A DNA stretch of 44,743 bases, taken from Candidatus Aphodousia gallistercoris (lineage in GTDB: Bacteria > Pseudomonadota > Gammaproteobacteria > Burkholderiales > Burkholderiaceae_F). The stretch lies in contig DVNT01000062.1 in the NCBI GenBank assembly GCA_018714185.1, positions 1-44,743 on the forward strand, in the 5' to 3' direction. The notes under the pieces were generated by a model, which worked only from the letters and a program-made list of their open reading frames with translations, was not told the origin of the DNA and did not search any database. The stretch's first letter is position 1, and every line of letters starts with the position of its first letter. Below, piece after piece: positions 25,732-34,654 of the stretch. Position numbers and translations under genes: made by a program.

Positions 25732-26157
25732 ATGGTTGAATATCATCAAATGCTCACCACGGCCCTTCCTCCGATCACGTTGATTTCCGGCGTCGGCTTG
25801 TTGCTGCTTGCCATGACGGCCCGATACAACCATTCGACGAACCGTGTCCGCCAGCTGCTGCGCGAACGCAACGCCATTGCCCCCCGTGAAGACAAAGACC
25901 TCAATCATGCCATTGAGCTTATTTTTGAGCGGGCAGCCCTGTTGCGCAAATCCATCTTGACGGTCGTGCTTTCGGCCACCTTTAGCGGCTTACAGGTGCT
26001 CACCGGCATCATCGAATGCTTCTTAAGCCTGAATCTGGATCCGATCAAGCTCGGCTTTTTGCTGATTTCGATCGGCTTTTTACTGGCTTCGACCATTTAC
26101 TTTGTCAAAGAGGTCTCGCTTTCGACAAAAGCAATCGGCCTGAGCGTTCACCACTAA
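25732..26157 (+). CDS. DUF2721 family membrane protein, copy 2
   Basis: At 141 residues it equals copy 1 in length and shares PITLISGVGLLL, RYNHSTNRVRQLLRE, LNHAIELIF and the terminal KAIGLSVHH. The hydrophobic helices have diverged more. AAGGAGAAG precedes the ATG closely. Equal lengths and strong likeness at the ends suggest they form a heterodimer or dosage pair. Function is unknown. Confidence 0.8.
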   Translation: MVEYHQMLTTALPPITLISGVGLLLLAMTARYNHSTNRVRQLLRERNAIAPREDKDLNHAIELIFERAALLRKSILTVVLSATFSGLQVLTGIIECFLSLNLDPIKLGFLLISIGFLLASTIYFVKEVSLSTKAIGLSVHH

Positions 26158-26182
26158 GAGGCTCTTTTACGCACGCAAGCGA

Positions 26183-28426
26183 CTATTGATAGGGACGTCC
26201 CCAGAAAAAGTAGACGGCGCTGTCGTGGTCGCTTGTTTGACCAAACGCCAAATAAAGCGGTCCGATAAAAGAGTCCACAGCCATAAAGGCACTGCCGGCA
26301 AGCTTCCACCGCCCGAGGTCATCATCGGTCATATATTGCTTGGCATCGTCTTCTTGCACGCGGCCCGCCTCCAGGCTCATGCCCAAGTACAGCGGCATGC
26401 CGAGCAAATTAATGCCTCTCATGCGCTTATACAGAATGGCCCGTCCGGCGAGCATGTCCGAGCCGGCGTAACGGCCGTAGTACGCACCCGACAAATTAAA
26501 TAGTCCGCCCAAGGGATAGCGACCGGGAATTGAAGAGCTGCCCGCTTCCACGGATAGGACCGTGACCCAATCTTTGTTCCACTGCACCGGCCAAATGGCG
26601 TTGAGATAATAGTCGCTCACCTCCGGCTCCGAGCCGCCTTGCATGCCGTCATAGCGGCGGGCCGTAGCATCCAAGTAAAAACCGGAAGTCGGGAAATTCA
26701 CATTATCAAGCGTATCGTACTGCAAGCTGATTTCCCCAAAGCCGGCTTGGTCGTTAAGCCCGTTGTAGCCCTCGACGTTGCCCAAGCTCAAGCGTGAGCG
26801 GGCATCCATAAAGCCCGCCCCGAGTTTAAGCACGGCAGCCCGGCCAAGCTCCACCCCCAAAGAGACCGAGCCTTCCAAAGTCCGGTTCTTAACCCGGACT
26901 TGGGCATAATCGGTGCCGTTGTACCAATCGTAGCTTTGGCTTTCAAAGCGAAGCGCGGGCTGCAGGAAAAACGGACTGGCAACGCCCAACGGCTGGTAAA
27001 AACTTGTCGAGAAGTAACTGTCTTTGCCGAACTGGATTTCGTTTCGCCATTCGCCGCCCCAAGAATTAAGCCAACCCATTGTGTGGGCTAACAGCACGTT
27101 GAAAGTATGCTCTTGATTAAAGTCCGTCGATAAGGAGCCGCCGAAGCGAAGCGTGTTGTAGCCCCAGGGCTTTTCCTGGGGTCTAAAGACAAGCGTTTGC
27201 GTTCCGTGCGGGCCAGGCTCAAACTCATAGGGAACCAAGCTGAAATCGTCGCTTGCCCAAACTCGGGCCGCGGCTTGCTCCACGGTAGCCTCCGTTACCT
27301 CCTCGCCCGGCTTCAGGTCAATGGAGCGGATAACGCTTTGCTCATTGACCGTTTTCAACCCCTCTACCCGAATGCCGGCCAAAGTCTTCGGCTGATCGGG
27401 CTTGACGGCCAGCTGCCTGGCTTCATCCCAAGCCCGATAGGCCTGTTGAGAAACAGCAAGGCGCTTGAGCTGGGGAATATAGCGGCGGGCGGATTTTTCA
27501 CCGGCCTCAATGATCTCTTTGGCTTTACCGAAATCGCCTGAAGAAAAGCCCTCCAAATCCGTCGTAATCAAAATGTCGTCCGGACCGAGCAACGCCTTGG
27601 ACTGCGTCACATTGCGCTCGGTTAAAATCCCGATCATCTGTGCGACCACCCCTCCCACGGAGTGGATGTCTTCGGGGCGGCTCAGCGGCGTACCGGCATT
27701 GACGGCAATAATGATATCGGCCCCCATGACTTTGGCCTGTTCAACGGGCAAATTCTCGGACAAGCCGCCGTCAACCAAATACCGGCCTTTAAACGGGAAG
27801 GGCGAAAAGGCCCCCGGAATCGACATGGAGGCTCTCATGGCTTCCGCTAGCGTAGCCTCTTTTTGCATCACCACCACGCTGCCGTCAGCCAAATCGGTGG
27901 CAATCGCGGAAAAGGGAATCGGCAACTGCTGCAAATCGTGAATACCGCTCACATGCCGGGTGATGCGGTTAATAAAGTTGCTTAAATGTTGGGCGGGGAC
28001 CACCGAGTCCGGAAACAAGAGCCCACCCTGGCCGATTCCCATTTCCTTCACGCCGAGATTTTTAAAGTCGTCTTCCCTTCGCCGCCAATTGATCTCATCA
28101 CGGTCGGCCCGCATGGCAAACATTTCGCTCCAGTCCACGCCCAGAATAATGTCCTGCATTTGCTCGACCGAGTAGCCGGAGGCGTAGCCTCCGCCCACCA
28201 TGGAACCCATGCTGGTGCCCGTCACAATATCGACTTTGATGCCGACTTCGCGCAGCACCTTGATGACCCCTACGTGCGAAAAGCCGCGAGCTCCGCCACC
28301 CGATAAAACCAAGGCGACCTTGGGCCGCGTGGACGCAGACGCGCCGTCAATTGCCGCCGCATTCGCCCAGCCGGCCAAGCCGGCCAACATCAATACCCAG
28401 ACAATGAGGTAACGAGCCCGTCCCAC
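26183..28426 (-). CDS. Patatin-like phospholipase with C-terminal outer-membrane barrel (type Vd, PlpD-like)
   Basis: A 747-residue secreted lipase fused to a beta-barrel. A signal peptide (ends near ANAAA, residue 25) leads into a patatin domain with the oxyanion-hole GGGARG (43-48), nucleophile Ser72 in GTSMG, and catalytic Asp219 in DGG. A POTRA-like domain (residues about 345-415, IRVEGLKTVNEQSV) and a 16-strand-type barrel ending in an aromatic-rich strand (AVYFFWGRPYQ) follow. Type Vd autotransporters such as PlpD expose or release phospholipase A activity at the cell surface. The gene is divergent from galE and convergent with the DUF2721 pair. The barrel strand count is not verified. 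Confidence 0.88.
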   Translation of the reverse strand: MGRARYLIVWVLMLAGLAGWANAAAIDGASASTRPKVALVLSGGGARGFSHVGVIKVLREVGIKVDIVTGTSMGSMVGGGYASGYSVEQMQDIILGVDWSEMFAMRADRDEINWRRREDDFKNLGVKEMGIGQGGLLFPDSVVPAQHLSNFINRITRHVSGIHDLQQLPIPFSAIATDLADGSVVVMQKEATLAEAMRASMSIPGAFSPFPFKGRYLVDGGLSENLPVEQAKVMGADIIIAVNAGTPLSRPEDIHSVGGVVAQMIGILTERNVTQSKALLGPDDILITTDLEGFSSGDFGKAKEIIEAGEKSARRYIPQLKRLAVSQQAYRAWDEARQLAVKPDQPKTLAGIRVEGLKTVNEQSVIRSIDLKPGEEVTEATVEQAAARVWASDDFSLVPYEFEPGPHGTQTLVFRPQEKPWGYNTLRFGGSLSTDFNQEHTFNVLLAHTMGWLNSWGGEWRNEIQFGKDSYFSTSFYQPLGVASPFFLQPALRFESQSYDWYNGTDYAQVRVKNRTLEGSVSLGVELGRAAVLKLGAGFMDARSRLSLGNVEGYNGLNDQAGFGEISLQYDTLDNVNFPTSGFYLDATARRYDGMQGGSEPEVSDYYLNAIWPVQWNKDWVTVLSVEAGSSSIPGRYPLGGLFNLSGAYYGRYAGSDMLAGRAILYKRMRGINLLGMPLYLGMSLEAGRVQEDDAKQYMTDDDLGRWKLAGSAFMAVDSFIGPLYLAFGQTSDHDSAVYFFWGRPYQ

Positions 28427-28600
28427 TGTGATCCCCTCACGATTGATTCACTCTTTGTATGTTACACATCATGCGCTAGCCTCTCCAGAGGGATTTTCAC
28501 GATACAAATCCTCGACAGGCCCTCGCCCGCTTGAGTATGATTGCGGTAGTTTGAGACAAATTGAGACGGCCGCCAGCCCGAAACACGGAGGAGGAGGCGC

Positions 28601-28648
28601 TTGTTCGCCCGTCTTAAGACGGAAGTTTCCGCGCCTAGATATCTATGA
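28601..28648 (+). CDS. Possible 15-codon leader ORF coupled to galE
   Basis: A TTG lies 5 bases after GGAGGAGG, the only strong ribosome binding site ahead of galE, and opens a 15-codon frame (LFARLKTEVSAPRYL) whose TGA overlaps the galE ATG as ATGA. galE itself has no Shine-Dalgarno sequence within range of its ATG. The frame includes a perfect palindrome CCGTCTTAAGACGG at 28609-28622 that could form a hairpin. It may allow coupled translation, or may be chance. Confidence 0.3.
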   Translation: MFARLKTEVSAPRYL

Positions 28649-29643
28649 AAATTTTGCTAACCGGCGGAACCGGTTTTATCGGTTCGCATACCGCAGTAGC
28701 CATGGCTCAAAGCGGCCATGAGGTGATTCTTTTTGACAATTTTTGCAATAGCGATTGCTCGGTCCTTGACCGATTGCAGAGCATCTTGGGCTTTAGGCCG
28801 GCCTTTGAAGAAGGCGATATTCGCGATGAGAAACGCCTCAAGGAAGTTTTGCAAACCTATCGGCCCGAGGCGGTGGTTCACTTTGCCGGGCTCAAAGCTG
28901 TTGGCGAATCCGTCCAAAAGCCCTTGGAGTATTACGACAATAATATTTGCGGTACGGTAACGCTTTTGCGTGCCATGCAACAAACGGGCATTAAGAAAAT
29001 TATTTTCTCTTCCAGTGCCACGGTCTACGGTATGCCTCAATACCTGCCTTTAGATGAAGGGCATCCGCTTTCGGTTACCAACCCTTACGGACGCACCAAG
29101 TTGCAAATCGAGGAAATTCTATCGGACCTTTGCGCTAGCGACCCGCAGTGGTCGGCGATTTGCCTGCGCTACTTCAATCCGATCGGAGCGCATGAAAGCG
29201 GCTTAATCGGCGAGAACCCTCGCGGCATCCCCAATAACCTCTTGCCTTACGTAGCCCGTGTCGCAGCCGGGCAGCTGCAAGCGGTGCAGGTGTTCGGCAA
29301 CGACTACGACACGCCCGACGGTACCGGCGTTCGCGACTATATCCACGTCATGGATTTGGCTGACGGCCATGTCCGCGCCGCCCAATATAGCCAAACCCAC
29401 CGCGGCTGGATTGCCATTAACTTAGGCACGGGCGTCGGCTATTCGGTCCTCGATATCATTCACGCGTATGAAAAAGCCTGCGGCCATCCTATCGCCTACC
29501 GCATCACCGAACGCCGCCCCGGCGACGTTGCAAGCAACTGGGCCAATCCGCAGCGCGCCTTCGAACTTCTCGGCTGGAAAGCCCGCTATACGCTCGAAGA
29601 CATGTGCCGTGACTCTTGGCGCTTTCAGCAAAATTGCCGCTAA
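28645..29643 (+). CDS. galE: UDP-glucose 4-epimerase
   Basis: The 332-residue SDR-family epimerase interconverts UDP-glucose and UDP-galactose. It starts ILLTGGTGFIGSHTAVAMA (NAD binding), with VVHFAGLKAVGES, SSSATVYG and the catalytic NPYGRTK (YxxxK), then LRYFNPIGAHESG and the C-terminal GWKARYTLEDMC. With galU it supplies galactose for envelope glycans. It ends 6 bases before the uvrA stop on the other strand, with no terminator visible between them. The start lacks its own ribosome binding site. Confidence 0.93.
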   Translation: MKILLTGGTGFIGSHTAVAMAQSGHEVILFDNFCNSDCSVLDRLQSILGFRPAFEEGDIRDEKRLKEVLQTYRPEAVVHFAGLKAVGESVQKPLEYYDNNICGTVTLLRAMQQTGIKKIIFSSSATVYGMPQYLPLDEGHPLSVTNPYGRTKLQIEEILSDLCASDPQWSAICLRYFNPIGAHESGLIGENPRGIPNNLLPYVARVAAGQLQAVQVFGNDYDTPDGTGVRDYIHVMDLADGHVRAAQYSQTHRGWIAINLGTGVGYSVLDIIHAYEKACGHPIAYRITERRPGDVASNWANPQRAFELLGWKARYTLEDMCRDSWRFQQNCR

Positions 29644-29649
29644 AGCGCT

Positions 29650-32487
29650 CTAGGAGCGAGCCTCAAAATAGCGTTTCAGGTAACGGCCTGTTACGCTATT
29701 TTTATTTTTCATGACTTGCTTGGGCGTACCGACGGCAACGATTTCACCGCCGGCCTCTCCCCCCTCGGGGCCCAAGTCGATTAACCAGTCGGCCGCAGCG
29801 ATGACATCTAGGTTATGTTCAATGATCACGATCGTATTGCCGGCCTCACGCAACTTGGCAATGACATCGATGAGCATCTGCACGTCTTGGAAGTGAAGCC
29901 CTGTTGTCGGCTCATCCAGAATATACAAGGTGCGGGTAGTGTCCTTTTTCGATAGTTCCAGCGCCAGCTTCATGCGTTGTGCTTCGCCGCCCGAGAGCGT
30001 GAGCGCACTCTGCCCGAGCTTAATGTAGCCGAGGCCGACATCGCGCAGCGTCTGCAGTTTCCTTGCAATCAGCGGGTGAGCGGCAAAGAGCTCTGCAGCC
30101 TGCTCTACCGTCAAGTCCAGGACCTGCGCAATGTTAAGCCCCTTATAGAGTACTTCAAGCGTTTCGCGGTTATAGCGCTGTCCGTGGCAGACTTCACAGG
30201 GCACATACATGTCAGGCAAAAAGTTCATCGCCACGCGGATGTAGCCGTCGCCTTGGCAGGCTTCGCAACGCCCGCCCTTTACATTAAAGCTAAAGCGCCC
30301 GGCATCATAGCCACGTTCGCGAGCGGTCGGCGTTTGAGCAAAAAGCTCGCGAATCGGCGTAAAGACCCCCGTGTAGGTCGCCGGGTTCGAGCGCGGAGAG
30401 CGCCCGATAGGGCTTTGGTCGACATTGACCACTTTATCAAAGTATTCCAATCCCTCGATGCTTTCATAGGGCTGCGGTTCGGCTGCCGCACGGTATAAAG
30501 CCTTGGCGGCAATCCGGTATAGCGTATCGTTAACCAATGTTGATTTTCCGGAGCCGGAGACACCGGTTACCACCGTAATGACCCCGACCGGAATCTCCGC
30601 GGTCACATTTTTCAGGTTGTGCCCCCTAGCCCCGATCAAGCGCAAAAACTGAGTTCCCTTGCGGCGGGCTTTGTGCTTGAACTCGATTCGCTTTTTCCCG
30701 CTTAAATAAAGGCCTGTCAGCGAAGAGCCCCGCTCAATGGCCTCAGGCGTACCGCTAGCCACCACCTCGCCGCCTAAAGCACCGGCTCCCGGCCCCATAT
30801 CCACGACAAAGTCTGCCGCCCGGATCGTGTCCTCATCGTGCTCGACCACAATCACGGAGTTGCCGATATCGCGCAGCCGTTTCATGGTGTCAATTAACCG
30901 GTCGTTGTCGCACTGGTGCAACCCGATTGAGGGCTCGTCAAGCACATACATCACGCCGGTCAACCCCGAGCCGATTTGGCTTGCCAAACGAATGCGTTGG
31001 GCTTCACCCCCGGAGAGAGTATCGGCGCGCCTGTCCATGCTGAGGTACCCTAAGCCAACGTCGTTTAGAAAACACAACCGGCGATAGATCCCGTCAATGA
31101 GCTTGCGGGCCACCTCGGCTTTCGGTCCTTGAATCGTCAAATGGGCGAAGTATTCCTTTGCCGCTTCCAACGACATAGCCGTTATTTCATAAATGGCCTT
31201 TTTCTGTTCACCATCGCCTAAGAAAACATGCCTGGCCTCCCGGCGCAAGCGCGTTCCTGCACAAGCAGCACAAGGCTTTAACACGCGATAGCGGTTGAGC
31301 TCCTCGCGTACCGTCTCGCTTTTGGTTTCATCAAAGCGTCTTTGCAAAATGGCGATGACGCCTTCAAAACGAGATTTCTGCCACGTCACCTGCCCGCCCC
31401 GGCGATAGGGCATGTCAATAAGTTGGTCGCCCAGCCCCCATAGCACGGCATCTCGCTCTTGCGGTTTTAAGTCCCGCCAAGGCGTATCCACGCTAAAATT
31501 CATGGCTTTTGCCACAGCCTCGATCAGGTCAAAGTTATATAGGTTGCGACGATCCCACCCGTGAACGGCCCCGGAACCCAGAGAAAGCTCCGGGTGGCGG
31601 ACGACGCTATCTTCGGTAAAAACCATCTTTTCACCCAAACCGCCGCACTCAGGACAAGCCCCGAGCGGATTGTTAAATGAAAACAGTCTCGGTTCGAGCT
31701 CCGCTAACGTATAACCGCAGACCGGGCAACAGTAGTGGCTCGAGAAAGCCTCCGTTTCACCCGTATCCAATTGCTCGAGCAAAGCGCGCCCGTCGCTTAG
31801 CCTCAAAGCGGTTTCAAAACTTTCGGCCAAGCGCTGCTTGGCATCGGCGCGCACCCTCAGGCGATCTACAATGACATCCACATCGTGTCTGGCCCTCGGG
31901 TCAAGGTCAGGCAAAGACTCCGCGTCATACATTTTTCCGTCAACTTTAAAGTGGATAAAGCCTTGGGTTTGCATGTCCATGAAGAAATTTTGGAAATCCA
32001 ATCGTTTCTGCCTGATCACGGGTGAAAGGATCATGATTTTGCTGCCAGGCTCGCGCTCGAGCGTTCGGTCAACCATGGCCGAAACCGGCGTTGCCTGCAA
32101 GGGCAAATGATGCTCGGGGCAATAGGGAACGCCCACCCGTGCATAGAGCAACCGCAAATAATCCAAGATTTCCGTAATCGTACCGACAGTGGAGCGCGGA
32201 TTCGGCGTTCCGGTTTTTTGCTCAATGGCAATAGCCGGCGATAGCCCATCAATCAAATCCACATCCGGACGTTCCATCAAATCCAAAAACTGGCGAGCAT
32301 AGGCCGACAGGCTTTCAACATACCGGCGCTGTCCCTCGGCGTAAAGCGTATCAAACGCCAAAGAGCTCTTGCCCGAACCCGACAATCCGGTAATCACCAC
32401 GAGCTTGCCTCTCGGAATGTCGAGGTCAATATTTTTCAAATTGTGAGTACGGGCGCCCCGAATGCGAATTTCATCAGACATGGCCAT
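29650..32487 (-). CDS. uvrA: Excinuclease ABC subunit A
   Basis: The 945-residue protein has two ABC ATPase modules with Walker [15 protein letters not shown] and [16 protein letters not shown] signatures in each ([26 protein letters not shown]), and two zinc modules with Cys pairs ([17 protein letters not shown] and [15 protein letters not shown]). It loads UvrB for nucleotide excision repair. The ATG at 32487 gives [11 protein letters not shown]; a second ATG at 32481 is equally likely. It is divergent from ssb, a common arrangement. Confidence 0.97.
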   Translation of the reverse strand: MAMSDEIRIRGARTHNLKNIDLDIPRGKLVVITGLSGSGKSSLAFDTLYAEGQRRYVESLSAYARQFLDLMERPDVDLIDGLSPAIAIEQKTGTPNPRSTVGTITEILDYLRLLYARVGVPYCPEHHLPLQATPVSAMVDRTLEREPGSKIMILSPVIRQKRLDFQNFFMDMQTQGFIHFKVDGKMYDAESLPDLDPRARHDVDVIVDRLRVRADAKQRLAESFETALRLSDGRALLEQLDTGETEAFSSHYCCPVCGYTLAELEPRLFSFNNPLGACPECGGLGEKMVFTEDSVVRHPELSLGSGAVHGWDRRNLYNFDLIEAVAKAMNFSVDTPWRDLKPQERDAVLWGLGDQLIDMPYRRGGQVTWQKSRFEGVIAILQRRFDETKSETVREELNRYRVLKPCAACAGTRLRREARHVFLGDGEQKKAIYEITAMSLEAAKEYFAHLTIQGPKAEVARKLIDGIYRRLCFLNDVGLGYLSMDRRADTLSGGEAQRIRLASQIGSGLTGVMYVLDEPSIGLHQCDNDRLIDTMKRLRDIGNSVIVVEHDEDTIRAADFVVDMGPGAGALGGEVVASGTPEAIERGSSLTGLYLSGKKRIEFKHKARRKGTQFLRLIGARGHNLKNVTAEIPVGVITVVTGVSGSGKSTLVNDTLYRIAAKALYRAAAEPQPYESIEGLEYFDKVVNVDQSPIGRSPRSNPATYTGVFTPIRELFAQTPTARERGYDAGRFSFNVKGGRCEACQGDGYIRVAMNFLPDMYVPCEVCHGQRYNRETLEVLYKGLNIAQVLDLTVEQAAELFAAHPLIARKLQTLRDVGLGYIKLGQSALTLSGGEAQRMKLALELSKKDTTRTLYILDEPTTGLHFQDVQMLIDVIAKLREAGNTIVIIEHNLDVIAAADWLIDLGPEGGEAGGEIVAVGTPKQVMKNKNSVTGRYLKRYFEARS

Positions 32488-32701
32488 TCATTCAGAAAAA
32501 TGATAAACGTTTAATTTTAAACATTTTTCAATGCTTTTATAAAATCAATCCGCGGCACGGCCCTAAAGCGGCGGTAGTGGATTTTTTCTTTGAGTTACTT
32601 CAAAATAACGCCTAGCATATTTATGGATATGTTCACCAAACGCCTCAAAAAGCGATGGGTGATCCACCCTTGATTTGAAGCCTTTGGATTGCGTATTTTT
32701 T

Positions 32702-32723
32702 GATATCGATTCCTATCGATATC
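32702..32723. repeat. Perfect inverted repeat upstream of ssb
   Basis: GATATCGAT and ATCGATATC are 9-bp arms round TCCT, ending 23 bases before the ssb ATG and followed by GCGTTTTTT. In RNA it would be an AU-rich hairpin with a T-run, possibly a weak attenuator; as DNA it is an operator candidate. No LexA-type site was seen. Confidence 0.45.
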
Positions 32724-32746
32724 GCGTTTTTTGGAAGTTAAGAATT

Positions 32747-33250
32747 ATGGCTTCGGTAAATAAAGTCATTATTATCGGCAACTTAGGCCGAGATCCCGAT
32801 ACCCGTTACACCTCTGAGGGCGGCACGGCCATCACAACCATTACGGTCGCTACCTCCCGCCGTTATAAAGACTCTAACGGTCAGCCTCAGGAAGAAACCG
32901 AATGGCACCGCGTAGTTTTCTTCGGCCGTCAGGCTGAAATCGCTGCCGAATATCTCCGCAAAGGTCGCCCCGTTTACGTTGAAGGGCGCTTGCGTACCCG
33001 CAAGTGGCAAGGCCCGGATGGACAGGACCGCTACTCCACGGAAATCATTGCTGAATCGATGCAAATGCTCGGCTCGCGCGAACGCTCTGACTCCTCGAGC
33101 AGCTTTGAGTCGGCCCCGCGCCGCTCGGCTCCGTCGCACACCGAACATGCTCCCTCGAGCTACCAGCAACCGGCTCCGGCCCGCCATGCCGACCCGATGC
33201 CGGCTCCCGTCAATGGGCTCGACAATTTGGATGAAGACATTCCGTTCTAA
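32747..33250 (+). CDS. ssb: Single-stranded DNA-binding protein
   Basis: The 167-residue protein has an OB fold ([50 protein letters not shown]) and a disordered Ser/Pro/Ala-rich linker from about 115 to 160, then the acidic tip DEDIPF that recruits partner proteins. I chose the ATG at 32747 (MASVNK); an upstream frame start at 32675 has no support. The start has only a weak ribosome site and lies just behind the inverted repeat. A terminator follows. Confidence 0.95.
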   Translation: MASVNKVIIIGNLGRDPDTRYTSEGGTAITTITVATSRRYKDSNGQPQEETEWHRVVFFGRQAEIAAEYLRKGRPVYVEGRLRTRKWQGPDGQDRYSTEIIAESMQMLGSRERSDSSSSFESAPRRSAPSHTEHAPSSYQQPAPARHADPMPAPVNGLDNLDEDIPF

Positions 33251-33268
33251 TCGGAGCGGACTTCGGAC

Positions 33269-33304
33269 AATCCGCCCTTCCAACCGGATCGGCGGATTTT
33301 TTTT
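33269..33304 (+). terminator. Terminator after ssb
   Basis: AATCCGCC (33269-33276) pairs with GGCGGATT (33291-33298), followed by a run of T to 33304. Confidence 0.85.
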
Positions 33305-33309
33305 GTCTT

Positions 33310-33338
33310 TTGCGACGTCTGAACGTTCGCAGTATACT
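33310..33338 (+). promoter_or_regulatory. Probable sigma-70 promoter of the amidohydrolase-OPRT operon
   Basis: TTGCGA (33310-33315), a 17-base spacer and TATACT (33333-33338). Transcription from about 33345 would give a leader of about 120 bases before the leader peptide start and about 280 before the amidohydrolase gene. A nearer alternative -10 is TAAGAT around 33425. Confidence 0.45.
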
Positions 33339-33466
33339 TTTTGCATCTCATTGTTTCTAAAGTTTTTTCAAAATAACGAGAAAAAAATTCATAAAAACAC
33401 TGGAAATCTATCCTGTTTTTAGGATAAGATGACAGGTTAATGTATTTTCAACCCAGAGGGGTTATT

Positions 33467-33556
33467 GTGAAACAAATTTCCATCTCCCACTTGTCACGCT
33501 CGCGACGCGAACACGCTTTCCTGTACAAGGGAGCGACAGGGGAGGTATTTTTTTAA
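33467..33556 (+). CDS. 29-residue leader peptide of a pyrimidine-type attenuator
   Basis: GTG at 33467 preceded by AGAGGGG at 5 bases starts a 29-codon frame ending EVFF-stop, its last codons being TTT TTT TAA. The TAA at 33554-33556 shares its two A with the first bases of the terminator stem. The frame ends in a seven-T run, where RNA polymerase would pause when UTP is low, and a ribosome reaching the stop would cover the stem. This is the layout of the pyrBI leader in enterics. A weak pause hairpin (CGCTC 33497-33501 with GAGCG 33531-33535) precedes the T-run. Confidence 0.6.
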   Translation: MKQISISHLSRSRREHAFLYKGATGEVFF

Positions 33557-33588
33557 CGGCAATCCTTTTTCAGGATTGCCGTTTTTTT
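33555..33588 (+). terminator. Attenuator terminator in the amidohydrolase-OPRT leader
   Basis: AACGGCAATCC (33555-33565) and GGATTGCCGTT (33573-33583) form a perfect 11-bp stem with a 7-base loop, followed by T to 33588. It lies 38 bases before the amidohydrolase ATG and well after the ssb terminator, so its job is likely to be control of the operon behind it. Confidence 0.8.
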
Positions 33589-33626
33589 AGGCTGTTTTAT
33601 TTAAACCCAACGAGAGAGAGAGAGCA

Positions 33627-34637
33627 ATGAACGTAGTACCGAATACCGTCCGTGCCATGTTGGAGCCGATGATCAAAGCCAATGGCGGCTGGGTGAACAC
33701 CCACGCCCATGCTGACCGCTCCTTTACCTTGAGTCCGGAAGTCATGGAAATGCGCCGCACCTGCACCTTGCAGCAAAAATGGGACGCCTTGGACCGACTC
33801 AAAAGAGAATCGACCGTAGAAGACTTCTACGCCCGCTTCTCCACGATGTTTGAATTGATGATCAGCCAAGGTGTGACGGGTTTATGCACCTTCGTTGACA
33901 TTGATCCGCAAAGTGAGGACCGCGCCATCATCGCCGGCATGAGGGCTCGCGAACACTACCAAGATCAATTGACGGTCAAGTTTGCCAATCAAACGCTCAA
34001 GGGCGTGATCGAACCTGAAGCACGCAAGTGGTTTGATATCGGTGCCGACTTGGTTGACATCATCGGCGCTTTGCCCAAACGCGACGAGCGCGACTACGGC
34101 AAAGCCGACGAAGCCTGGGACATCATCATCGGCACGGCCAAGGAAAAAGGCAAAATGGTTCATGCTCACGTGGACCAATTCAACCAAGCCGTTGAATACG
34201 AAACCGAACAAATGTGCTTGAAGACCATCCAGTTCGGCATGCAAGGACGTGTGGTCGGCGTGCACGGCATTTCCATTGCCGCTCACTCCAAGAAGTACCG
34301 CCAACGTCTCTACGACTTGATGCGCGAAGCCGGCGTGATGATGATCGCTTGTCCGACCGCTTGGATTGACACACCCCGCACGGAAGCAATCGGCCCCTCG
34401 CACAACTCCATGACCCCGGTCGATGAACTCGTTCCGGCCGGCGTGCGCGTGGCAATCGGCGTTGACAATGTAGCCGATGCCATGGTGCCCTGGAGCGGCG
34501 GCGATATGTGGCATGAACTTACGCTGATGGCGACCGGCTGCCGCTACGACAACTTTGAAGATTTGGTGGAAATAGCCACCCGCAACGGTCGCATGGCTCT
34601 CGGCCTGGAACCGTACGCCCCCTTGGCCAAGAAATAA
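33627..34637 (+). CDS. Cytosine-deaminase-like amidohydrolase
   Basis: The 336-residue metal-dependent hydrolase has the HxH motif (NTHAHADRS, His26 and His28), a second site HAHVDQFNQ, the VGVHGIS histidine, and the VDNVADAMVPWSGGDM Asp region. That pattern is closest to the cytosine deaminase/N-isopropylammelide group of the superfamily. At 336 residues it is shorter than Escherichia coli CodA (about 427), so a different ring substrate is possible. It sits 17 bases before an orotate phosphoribosyltransferase gene, behind an attenuator, so pyrimidine salvage or breakdown is the best guess. An AG-repeat serves as the ribosome binding site. Confidence 0.75.
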   Translation: MNVVPNTVRAMLEPMIKANGGWVNTHAHADRSFTLSPEVMEMRRTCTLQQKWDALDRLKRESTVEDFYARFSTMFELMISQGVTGLCTFVDIDPQSEDRAIIAGMRAREHYQDQLTVKFANQTLKGVIEPEARKWFDIGADLVDIIGALPKRDERDYGKADEAWDIIIGTAKEKGKMVHAHVDQFNQAVEYETEQMCLKTIQFGMQGRVVGVHGISIAAHSKKYRQRLYDLMREAGVMMIACPTAWIDTPRTEAIGPSHNSMTPVDELVPAGVRVAIGVDNVADAMVPWSGGDMWHELTLMATGCRYDNFEDLVEIATRNGRMALGLEPYAPLAKK

Positions 34638-34654
34638 TGAGAGGAGATAAGAAC

